Shown here: in pieces, positions 26,341 to 38,241 of the stretch
Numbering within the stretch: the first letter of the stretch is position 1
How the letters are laid out: the number at the start of each line of letters is the position of its first letter
Source of the DNA: Patella vulgata
Lineage: Eukaryota; Mollusca; Gastropoda; Patellidae
Length of the DNA stretch: 64,000 bases
Direction: 5' to 3'
NCBI RefSeq assembly: GCF_932274485.2
Contig: NC_065882.2
Span: forward strand, 39,278,593 to 39,342,592
The notes under the pieces: model-generated
The model's database searches: none
The model's input: the letters and a program-made list of their open reading frames with translations, nothing else
What the model was told of the DNA's origin: nothing
Translations under genes and position numbers: made by a program

Positions 26341-28252
26341 TCTTATTATTATTATTCTTCTTTTGTTTTGAGTAGATCTCAGCAACTGATTGTCGGATCG
26401 TTACGATTTCTTCGGTTTTAGCGGAAAAGTGGGTGTGACTTAGAGGATAAAGCTATTTTGAACGTTCTGCGACAATGCGAAATGTCCGAAATCACCGAAG
26501 CTATCGTTTTTAGAAATATTGCAGTAATTTTAACAATAATCATTGGATTTTAACTTTCGATGCATTTTGGCATAGCCGGAGACGGGGCACATAGCTACGC
26601 TACTTTTGATTTTTGATTTTCGGCAAATCTTCGCAGATATTAGGCGCTAAATTTAGAAAATTTAAATTTTTACAAAAAACTTTTTTATTTATAAATATTT
26701 TTTAATCGTGTTTTACACAAATATAACGAGTCCTCTGACTTGGGCAAAAATGTGAAAATTTTTTGTCTCGGTAATTTTCCTTGGCCCCCATTGGCTAATT
26801 CAGTTTTTCAGTCCTAGATTAATTATTTATTGTTCGATTTGTATAAAACAAAGTTCATATGCCCCGTTGTCTCAATTGTCATTTTTTTTGTTACCAATAG
26901 TGTTATCTGTCGGCACCGGAAGTGGCGTAAATTGACAAAAAACTACAATTTTGACAGTTAGGTACCATTTTTCGAAAGCAAATATTATTTTTTTCAAATC
27001 TGGTATAACTGAAATTGTGCGCCCTTTAAAGGCGCACAAAATGTTGGGACCATTTTTTTTAATTTCGATTCCGTTTTCGGGCTATTTCGATTAAAAGGTG
27101 AAAAAAGGTGTAAAATTAAGCTATTTACAACCCATTCAGCGTTTTCATATTTTAAAATATTACTTCGTAACTTTCATAAACTCGTAGCAATAATCTATAC
27201 GGAGAGAATGTATGTGAAAATTAATTTGTAATATGCGCAGTTGCCGAGAAATGGGCAATTTTGCATGAGTCACTTTTTACGCTAGTTTGCCTGTAAAAGA
27301 GTCAATTATTATTCGATTTTCATAAAAGTGACACCATTTGATGTGTAATGTCAATTTTAACTAGGTCAAACCAATTTAACATTTTCAATATCACCGGAAA
27401 TGACGTAATTTGGGCAAAAATTGTATTTATAGCCTTCGAAACCAGTAATTTATTCAAATGAGTCATATTTGTTATTTGTTTAAAATTTTGATATTTGATT
27501 CAAATCAACTAATACAATGAACCCTTACGATCATATAGATATCACAAAATGGTTTCTAACTTGTTCAGTTGCGGAGAAATAGGCAATTTTCAACAGGTCA
27601 CTTTTTAAGGTTTTTTTGTCAAAAAAAGTGTCAATTATTATTCGATTTTCATGAAATTTTCACTGTGTGATACATAATGCCATTTACGATATCATACAAG
27701 TAATTTAAGATTTTCATTATCACCGGAAGTAACGTCATTTTGGCAAAAACTGTATTTTTAGCCTTCAAAACAGATATTTTATTCAAATGAATCAGATTTG
27801 TAATGTTTTTAAAATTATGATATTTGATTCCAATCAACAAATAGAATGAACTCATTCGATCATACAGATACCTCAAAATGGTTTCTAACTTGTACGGTTG
27901 CAGAGAAATAGGCGATTTTCTACAAGTCATTTTTCAAGGTTTTTGGTCTATAAAGGTGGCAATTATTATAGGATTTACATAAAATTTTCAACATGTGATG
28001 ATGCTATTTCTGATTTCATAAACCAATTTAACATTTTCATTATCACCGGAAGTAATGTAATTTTGACAGGATCACTGACATGTAGCAAATGAATTGATTG
28101 CTGGATTTGGTTGTTTCTGCGTCCATTTTATTTCATGTGTGCAATGCTTATGTGGAAACCTGTTTAACGGTTTCATTGGTACCGGAAGTGACATAAGTTC
28201 AAGGGTAACGTGGCACCGGTGAAACCCGTCATTACTGCTTCGCAGTTCTAGT
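26341..28252 (+). repeat. Array unit U14, type A
   Basis: Direct junction after the type B terminus of U13. Shares the TTTTAGCGGAAAAG variant only with U13, so their 5' parts are sister copies. Confidence 0.9.
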
Positions 28253-30280
28253 TAGGGTTTCACACTGCGAAGCTTGTGTGAAACACTATTGTTTTTGTTA
28301 AAATTATTATTAGGGTTTCACACTGCGTAGCTTGTGTGAAACACTATTGTTTTTGTTAAAATTATTATTCTTATTATTATTATTCTTCTTTTGTTTTGAG
28401 TAGATCTCAGCAACTGATTGTCGGATCGTTAGGATTTCTTCGGTTTTATCGGAAAAGTGGGTGTGACTTAGAGGATAAAGCTATTTTGAACGTTCTGCGA
28501 CAATGCGAAATGTCCGAAATCACCGAAGCTATCGTTTTTAGAAATATTGCAGTAATTTTAACAATAATCATTGGATTTTAACTTTCGATGCATTTTGGCA
28601 TAGCCGGAGACGGGGCACATAGCTACGCTACTTTTGATTTTTGATTTTCGGCAAATCTTCGCAGATATTAGGCGCTAAATTTAGAAAATTTAAATTTTTA
28701 CAAAAAACTTTTTTATTTATGAATATTTTTTAATCGTGTTTTACACAAATATAACGAGTCCTCTGACTTGGGCAAAAATGTGAAAAATTTTTGTCTCGGT
28801 AATTTTCCTTGGCCCCCATTGGCTAATTCAGTTTTTCAGTCCTAGATTAATTATTTATTGTTCGATTTGTATAAAACAAAGTTCATATGCCCCGTTGTCT
28901 CAATTGTCATTTTTTTTGTTACCAATAGTGTTATCTGTCGGCACCGGAAGTGGCGTAAATTGACAAAAAACTACAATTTTGACAGTTAGGTACCATTTTT
29001 CGAAAGCAAATATTATTTTTTTCAAATCTGGTATAACTGAAATTGTGCGCCCTTTAAAGGCGCACAAAATGTTGGGACCATTTTTTTTAATTTCGATTCC
29101 GTTTTCGGGCTATTTCGATTAAAAGGTGAAAAAAGGTGTAAAATTAAGCTATTTACAACCCATCCAGCGTTTTCATATTTTAAAATATTACTTCGTAACT
29201 TTCATAAACTCGTAGCAATAATCTATACGGAGAGAATGTATGTGAAAATTAATTTGTAATATGCGCAGTTGCCGAGAAATGGGCAATTTTGCATGAGTCA
29301 CTTTTTACGCTAGTTTGCCTGTAAAAGAGTCAATTATTATTCGATTTTCATAAAAGTGACACCATTTGATGTGTAATGTCAATTTTAACTAGGTCAAACC
29401 AATTTAACATTTTCAATATCACCGGAAATGACGTAATTTGGGCAAAAATTGTATTTATAGCCTTCGAAACCAGTAATTTATTCAAATGAGTCATATTTGT
29501 TATTTGTTTAAAATTTTGATATTTGATTCAAATCAACTAATACAATGAACCCTTACGATCATATAGATATCACAAAATGGTTTCTAACTTGTTCAGTTGC
29601 GGAGAAATAGGCAATTTTCAACAGGTCACTTTTTAAGGTTTTTTTGTCAATAAAAGTGTCAATTATTATTCGATTTTCATGAAATTTTCACTGTGTGATA
29701 CATAATGCCATTTACGATATCATACAAGTAATTTAAGATTTTCATTATCACCGGAAGTAACGTCATTTTGGCAAAAACTGTATTTTTAGCCTTCAAAACA
29801 GATATTTTATTCAAATGAATCAGATTTGTAATGTTTTTAAAATTATGATATTTGATTCCAATCAACAAATAGAATGAACTCATTCGATCATACAGATACC
29901 TCAAAATGGTTTCTAACTTGTACGGTTGCAGAGAAATAGGCGATTTTCTACAAGTCATTTTTCAAGGTTTTTGGTCTATAAAGGTGGCAATTATTATAGG
30001 ATTTACATAAAATTTTCAACATGTGATGATGCTATTTCTGATTTCATAAACCAATTTAACATTTTCATTATCACCGGAAGTAATGTAATTTTGACAGGAT
30101 CACTGACATGTAGCAAATGAATTGATTGCTGGATTTGGTTGTTTCTGCGTCCATTTTATTTCATGTGTGCAATGCTTATGTGGAAACCTGTTTAACGGTT
30201 TCATTGGTACCGGAAGTGACATAAGTTCAAGGGTAACGTGGCACCGGTGAAACCCGTCATTACTGCTTCGCAGTTCTAGT
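28253..30280 (+). repeat. Array unit U15, type A, with two stacked 5' ends
   Basis: The U14 terminus abuts the 5'-end segment with only TT between them (CTAG-TT-AGGGTTTCAC), the same perfect end-to-start junction as at 1478-1493. Two 5' ends precede a full-length body. Confidence 0.9.
28254..28366 (+). repeat. Two stacked 5'-end segments before U15
   Basis: Starts at 28254 (GAAGC form) and 28312 (GTAGC form), 58 bp apart. The first directly abuts CTAGTT. Confidence 0.88.
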
Positions 30281-32497
30281 TCTTATTATTATTATTATTA
30301 TTAGGGTTTCACACTGCGTAGCTTGTGTGAAACACTATTGTTTTTGTTAAAATTATTAGGGTTTCACACTGCGTAGCTTGTGTGAAACACTATTGTTTTT
30401 GTTAAAATTATTATTAGGGTTTCACACTGCGTAGCTTGTGTGAAACACTATTGTTTTTGTTAAAATTATTATTAGGGTTTCACACTGCGTAGCTTGTGTG
30501 AAACACTATTGTTTTTGTTAAAATTATTAGGGTTTCACACTGCGTAGCTTGTGTGAAACACTATTGTTTTTGTTAAAATTATTATTCTTATTATTATTAT
30601 TCTTCTTTTGTTTTGAGTAGATCTCAGCAACTGATTGTCGGATCGTTACGATTTCTTCGGTTTTATCGGAAAAGTGGTTGTGACTTAGAGGATAAAGCTA
30701 TTTTGAACGTTCTGCGACAATGCGAAATGTCCGAAATCACCGAAGCTATCGTTTTTAGAAATATTGCAGTAATTTTAACAATAATCATTGGATTTTAACT
30801 TTCGATGCATTTTGGCATAGCCGGAGACGGGGCACATAGCTACGCTACTTTTGATTTTTGATTTTCGGCAAATCTTCGCAGATATTAGGCGCTAAATTTA
30901 GAAAATTTAAATTTTTACAAAAAACTTTTTTATTTATGAATATTTTTTAATCGTGTTTTACACAAATATAACGAGTCCTCTGACTTGGGCAAAAATGTGA
31001 AAATTTTTTGTCTCGGTAATTTTCCTTGGCCCCCATTGGCTAATTCAGTTTTTCAGTCCTAGATTAATTATTTATTGTTCGATTTGTATAAAACAAAGTT
31101 CATATGCCCCGTTGTCTCAATTGTCATTTTTTTTGTTACCAATAGTGTTATCTGTCGGCACCGGAAGTGGCGTAAATTGACAAAAAACTACAATTTTGAC
31201 AGTTAGGTACCATTTTTCGAAAGCAAATATTATTTTTTTCAAATCTGGTATAACTGAAATTGTGCGCCCTTTAAAGGCGCACAAAATGTTGGGACCATTT
31301 TTTTTAATTTCGATTCCGTTTTCGGGCTATTTCGATTAAAAGGTGAAAAAAGGTGTAAAATTAAGCTATTTACAACCCATTCAGCGTTTTCATATTTTAA
31401 AATATTACTTCGTAACTTTCATAAACTCGTAGCAATAATCTATACGGAGAGAATGTATGTGAAAATTAATTTGTAATATGCGCAGTTGCCGAGAAATGGG
31501 CAATTTTGCATGAGTCACTTTTTACGCTAGTTTGCCTGTAAAAGAGTCAATTATTATTCGATTTTCATAAAAGTGACACCATTTGATGTGTAATGTCAAT
31601 TTTAACTAGGTCAAACCAATTTAACATTTTCAATATCACCGGAAATGACGTAATTTGGGCAAAAATTGTATTTATAGCCTTCGAAACCAGTAATTTATTC
31701 AAATGAGTCATATTTGTTATTTGTTTAAAATTTTGATATTTGATTCAAATCAACTAATACAATGAACCCTTACGATCATATAGATATCACAAAATGGTTT
31801 CTAACTTGTTCAGTTGCGGAGAAATAGGCAATTTTCAACAGGTCACTTTTTAAGGTTTTTTTGTCAAAAAAAGTGTCAATTATTATTCGATTTTCATGAA
31901 ATTTTCACTGTGTGATACATAATGCCATTTACGATATCATACAAGTAATTTAAGATTTTCATTATCACCGGAAGTAACGTCATTTTGGCAAAAACTGTAT
32001 TTTTAGCCTTCAAAACAGATATTTTATTCAAATGAATCAGATTTGTAATGTTTTTAAAATTATGATATTTGATTCCAATCAACAAATAGAATGAACTCAT
32101 TCGATCATACAGATACCTCAAAATGGTTTCTAACTTGTACGGTTGCAGAGAAATAGGCGATTTTCTACAAGTCATTTTTCAAGGTTTTTGGTCTATAAAG
32201 GTGGCAATTATTATAGGATTTACATAAAATTTTCAACATGTGATGATGCTATTTCTGATTTCATAAACCAATTTAACATTTTCATTATCACCGGAAGTAA
32301 TGTAATTTTGACAGGATCACTGACATGTAGCAAATGAATTGATTGCTGGATTTGGTTGTTTCTGCGTCCATTTTATTTCATGTGTGCAATGCTTATGTGG
32401 AAACCTGTTTAACGGTTTCATTGGTACCGGAAGTGACATAAGTTCAAGGGTAACGTGGCACCGGTGAAACCCGTCATTACTGCTTCGCAGTTCTAGT
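30281..32497 (+). repeat. Array unit U16, type A, with five stacked 5' ends
   Basis: Longest unit (2217 bp). The extra length is entirely due to five 5'-end segments in a row (30303-30585). The body is ordinary type A. Confidence 0.9.
30303..30585 (+). repeat. Five stacked 5'-end segments before U16
   Basis: Starts at 30303, 30358, 30416, 30474 and 30529, giving steps of 55, 58, 58 and 55. All are GTAGC form and essentially identical. Exactly five unit bodies (U16-U20) follow before the array ends. Confidence 0.9.
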
Positions 32498-34411
32498 TCT
32501 TATTATTATTATTATTCTTCTTTTGTTTTGAGTAGATCTCAGCAACTACTTGTCGCATCGTTACGATTTCTTCGGTTTTACTGGGAAAGTGGGTGTGACT
32601 TAGAGGATAAAGCTATTTTGAACGTTCTGCGACAATGCGAAATGTCCGAAATCACCGAAGTTATCGTTTTTACAAATATTGCGGTAATTTTAACAATAAT
32701 CATGGGATTTTAACTTTCGATACATTTTGGCATAGCTGGAGACAGGGCACATAGCTGCGCTACTTTCGATTTTTGATTTTCAGCAAAAATTCGAAGATAT
32801 TAGGCGCCAAATTTCGGAAATTTAAAATTTTACAAAAAACTTTTTTATTGATGAATATTTTTTACTCGTGTTGTGCACAGAATTAAAGAGTCATCTGACT
32901 TGCGCAAAAATGTTAAAATTTTTTGTCTCAGTAATTTTCCTTGGCCTCCATTGGCTAATTCAGTTTTTCAGTCCTAGCTTAATTTTTTATTGTTCGATTT
33001 GTATAAAACAAATTTCATATGCTTCGTTGTCTCAATTGTCATTTTTTTTATTACCAAAAGTGTTATCTGTCGGCACCGGAAGTGGCATAATTTTACCAAA
33101 AACTACAATTTTGACAGTTAGGTACCATTTTTTGAAAACAAATATTATTTTTTTGAAAAATTATATGACTCAAAGAGTGTGTCCTTTAAAGGCGCAAAAA
33201 ATGTCGGAAGCAGTTTTTTTAATTTCTTTTTCATTTTCTAGCAAATTGGATTAAGAGGTGAAAAAAGGCGTAAAATTGACCTATTTACAACTCATTCAGG
33301 CTTTTCAGATTTTAAAATATTTTTACGTAACTTTTATAAACTTGTAGCTATAATCCACACGAAGAGAATGTATGTGAAAATTAGTTTGTAATATAAGCAG
33401 TTGCCGAGAAATAGGCAATTTTGCATGAGTCACTTTTCACGTAATTTTGGCTGTAAAAGAATCAATTATTATTCGATTTTCAATTTTCTTTCGCCATTGG
33501 ATGCCTAATGCCATAGTGGACTATGTCAAACCATTTTACCCCTTGCGCTGCCACCGGAAATGACGTCATTTGCTCAAAACTTAAATTTTAGCCTTCAAAA
33601 AACAATATTTTATTCAAATGATTCGTATTTGTTATTTTTTTCAAATTATGATATTTGATTCTATTGATCAAATAGATTGAACCCATACGATCATACAGAT
33701 ACCACAAAATGGTTTCTAACTTGTACGGTTGCAGAGAAATGGGCGATTTTCCTTAAGTCACTTTTCAAGGTTTTTGGTCTATAAAAGTGTCAGTTATTAT
33801 TCGATTTTCATAAAATTTTCACCATATGATATCTTGTGTCATTTATGATTTCATAGAACTAATTTAACATTTTCATTATCACCGGAAGTAACGTCATTTT
33901 GGCAAAAACTGTATTTTTAGCCTTCAAAACAGATATTTTTTTCAAATGAGTCTTATTTGTATTGTTTTTAAAATTATGATATTTGATTCCAATCAGCAAA
34001 TAGATTGAACCCATACGATCATACAGATACCAGAAAATGGTTTCTAACTTGTACGGTTGCAGAGAAATAGGCGATTTTCTACAAGTCACTTTTCAAGGTT
34101 TTTGGTCTATAAAAGTGGCAATTGTTATTCGATTTACATACAATTTTCACCATGTGATGCCCTATGTCATTTCTGATTTCATAAAAGTAATTGAACATTT
34201 TCATTATCACCGGAAGTACAGTACACTTACATGTAACAAATGTATAAAATGAATTGATATTGCTGGATTTTGTTGATTCGGCGTCCATTTTATTTGATGT
34301 GTGCAATGCTTATGTGGAAACCTGTTTAATGGTTTCATTGGTACGGGAAGTAACATGTTTAGGGTAACGTGGCACCGGTGAAACCCGTCATTACTGCATC
34401 GCAGTTCTAGT
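32498..34411 (+). repeat. Array unit U17, type B
   Basis: Second complete type B unit, 9979 bp (five units) after U12 and differing from it at only a few bases, for example CAAATTTCATATG at 33010 where U12 has CAAAGTTCATATG. Confidence 0.9.
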
Positions 34412-36326
34412 TCTTATTATTATTATTATTCTTCTTTTGTTTTGAGTAGATCTCAGCAACTGATTGTCGGATCGTTACGATTTCTTCGGTTTTATCGGAA
34501 AAGTGGGTGTGACTTAGAGGATAAAGCTATTTTGAACGTTCTGCGACAATGCGAAATGTCCGAAATCACCGAAGCTATCGTTTTTAGAAATATTGCAGTA
34601 ATTTTAACAATAATCATTGGATTTTAACTTTCGATGCATTTTGGCATAGCCGGAGACGGGGCACATAGCTACGCTACTTTTGATTTTTGATTTTCGGCAA
34701 ATCTTCGCAGATATTAGGCGCTAAATTTAGAAAATTTAAATTTTTACAAAAAACTTTTTTATTTATGAATATTTTTTAATCGTGTTTTACACAAATATAA
34801 CGAGTCCTCTGACTTGGGCAAAAATGTGAAAATTTTTTGTCTCGGTAATTTTCCTTGGCCCCCATTGGCTAATTCAGTTTTTCAGTCCTAGATTAATTAT
34901 TTATTGTTCGATTTGTATAAAACAAAGTTCATATGCCCCGTTGTCTCAATTGTCATTTTTTTTGTTACCAATAGTGTTATCTGTCGGCACCGGAAGTGGC
35001 GTAAATTGACAAAAAACTACAATTTTGACAGTTAGGTACCATTTTTCGAAAGCAAATATTATTTTTTTCAAATCTGGTATAACTGAAATTGTGCGCCTTT
35101 TAAAGGCGCACAAAATGTTGGGACCATGTTTTTTAATTTCGATTCCGTTTTCGGGCTATTTCGATTAAAAGGTGAAAAAAGGTGTAAAATTAAGCTATTT
35201 ACAACCCATCCAGCGTTTTCATATTTTAAAATATTACTTCGTAACTTTCATAAACTCGTAGCAATAATCTATACGGAGAGAATGTATGTGAAAATTAATT
35301 TGTAATATGCGCAGTTGCCGAGAAATGGGCAATTTTGCATGAGTCACTTTTTACGCTAGTTTGCCTGTAAAAGAGTCAATTATTATTCGATTTTCATAAA
35401 AGTGACACCATTTGATGTGTAATGTCAATTTTAACTAGGTCAAACCAATTTAACATTTTCAATATCACCGGAAATGACGTAATTTGGGCAAAAATTGTAT
35501 TTATAGCCTTCGAAACCAGTAATTTATTCAAATGAGTCATATTTGTTATTTGTTTAAAATTTTGATATTTGATTCAAATCAACTAATACAATGAACCCTT
35601 ACGATCATATAGATATCACAAAATGGTTTCTAACTTGTTCAGTTGCGGAGAAATAGGCAATTTTCAACAGGTCACTTTTTAAGGTTTTTTTGTCAATAAA
35701 AGTGTCAATTATTATTCGATTTTCATGAAATTTTCACTGTGTGATACATAATGCCATTTACGATTTCATACAAGTAATTTAAGATTTTCATTATCACCGG
35801 AAGTAACGTCATTTTGGCAAAAACTGTATTTTTAGCCTTCAAAACAGATATTTTATTCAAATGAATCAGATTTGTAATGTTTTTAAAATTATGATATTTG
35901 ATTCCAATCAACAAATAGAATGAACTCATTCGATCATACAGATACCTCAAAATGGTTTCTAACTTGTACGGTTGCAGAGAAATAGGCGATTTTCTACAAG
36001 TCATTTTTCAAGGTTTTTGGTCTATAAAGGTGGCAATTATTATAGGATTTACATAAAATTTTCAACATGTGATGATGCTATTTCTGATTTCATAAACCAA
36101 TTTAACATTTTCATTATCACCGGAAGTAATGTAATTTTGACAGGATCACTGACATGTAGCAAATGAATTGGTTGCTGGATTTGGTTGTTTCTGTGTCCAT
36201 TTTATTTCATGTGTGCAATGCTTATGTGGAAACCTGTTTAACGGTTTCATTGGTACCGGAAGTGACATAAGTTCAAGGGTAACGTGGCACCGGTGAAACC
36301 CGTCATTACTGCTTCGCAGTTCTAGT
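34412..36326 (+). repeat. Array unit U18, type A
   Basis: Follows the type B unit by a direct junction. Shares AATTGGTTGC and TCTGTGTCC near its 3' end with U8 and U9. Confidence 0.9.
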
Positions 36327-38241
36327 TCTTATTATTATTATTATTCTTCTTTTGTTTTGAGTAGATCTCAGCAACTGATTGTCGGATCGTTACGATTTCT
36401 TCGGTTTTATCGGAAAAGTGGGTGTGACTTAGAGGATAAAGCTATTTTGAACGTTCTGCGACAATGCGAAATGTCCGAAATCACCGAAGCTATCGTTTTT
36501 AGAAATATTGCAGTAATTTTAACAATAATCATTGGATTTTAACTTTCGATGCATTTTGGCATAGCCGGAGACGGGGCACATAGCTACGCTACTTTTGATT
36601 TTTGATTTTCGGCAAATCTTCGCAGATATTAGGCGCTAAATTTAGAAAATTTAAATTTTTACAAAAAACTTTTTTATTTATGAATATTTTTTAGTCGTGT
36701 TTTACACAAATATAACGAGTCCTCTGACTTGGGCAAAAATGTGAAAATTTTTTGTCTCGGTAATTTTCCTTGGTCCCCATTGGCTAATTCAGTTTTTCAG
36801 TCCTAGATTAATTATTTATTGTTCGATTTGTATAAAACAAAGTTCATATGCCCCGTTGTCTCAATTGTCATTTTTTTTGTTACCAATAGTGTTATCTGTC
36901 GGCACCGGAAGTGGCGTAAATTGACAAAAAACTACAATTTTGACAGTTAGGTACCATTTTTCGAAAGCAAATATTATTTTTTTCAAATCTGGTATAACTG
37001 AAATTGTGCGCCCTTTAAAGGCGCACAAAATGTTGGGACCATTTTTTTTAATTTCGATTCCGTTTTCGGGCTATTTCGATTAAAAGGTGAAAAAAGGTGT
37101 GAAATTAAGCTATTTACAACCCATCCAGCGTTTTCATATTTTAAAATATTACTTCGTAACTTTCATAAACTCGTAGCAATAATCTATACGGAGAGAATGT
37201 ATGTGAAAATTAATTTGTAATATGCGCAGTTGCCGAGAAATGGGCAATTTTGCATGAGTCACTTTTTACGCTAGTTTGCCTGTAAAAGAGTCAATTATTA
37301 TTCGATTTTCATAAAAGTGACACCATTTGATGTGTAATGTCAATTTTAACTAGATCAAACCAATTTAACATTTTCAATATCACCGGAAATGACGTAATTT
37401 GGGCAAAAATTGTATTTATAGCCTTCGAAACCAGTAATTTATTCAAATGAGTCATATTTGTTTTTTGTTTAAAATTTTGATATTTGATTCAAATCAACTA
37501 ATACAATGAACCCTTACGATCATATAGATATCACAAAATGGTTTCTAACTTGTTCAGTTGCGGAGAAATAGGCAATTTTCAACAGGTCACTTTTTAAGGT
37601 TTTTTTGTCAATAAAAGTGTCAATTATTATTCGATTTTCATGAAATTTTCACTGTGTGATACATAATGTCATTTACGATTTCATACAAGTAATTTAAGAT
37701 TTTCATTATCACCGGAAGTAACGTCATTTTGGCAAAAACTGTATTTTTAGCCTTCAAAACAGATATTTTATTCAAATGAATCAGATTTGTAATGTTTTTA
37801 AAATTATGATATTTGATTCCAATCAACAAATAGAATGAACTCATTCGATCATACAGATACCTCAAAATGGTTTCTAACTTGTACGGTTGCAGAGAAATAG
37901 GCGATTTTCTACAAGTCATTTTTCAAGGTTTTTGGTCTATAAAGGTGGCAATTATTATAGGATTTACATAAAATTTTCACCATGTGATGATGCTATTTCT
38001 GATTTCATAAACCAATTTAACATTTTCATTATCACCGGAAGTAATGTAATTTTGACAGGATCACTGACATGTAGCAAATGAATTGATTGCTGGATTTGGT
38101 TGTTTCTGCGTCCATTTTATTTCATGTGTGCAATGCTTATGTGGAAACCTGTTTAACGGTTTCATTGGCACCGGAAGTGACATAAGTTCAAGGGTAACGT
38201 GGCACCGGTGAAACCCGTCATTACTGCTTCGCAGTTCTAGT
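36327..38241 (+). repeat. Array unit U19, type A
   Basis: Direct junction. Has private changes such as TTGGTCCCCATTGG near 36770, GTGTGAAATTAAG near 37098 and GGCACCGGAAGTGAC near 38166 in place of GGTACCGG. Confidence 0.9.

Noticed and set aside
30303-30585. CRISPR-like look of five short palindromic repeats
   Set aside because: There are no unique spacers. The copies are contiguous 55-58-bp units in eukaryotic repeat DNA.
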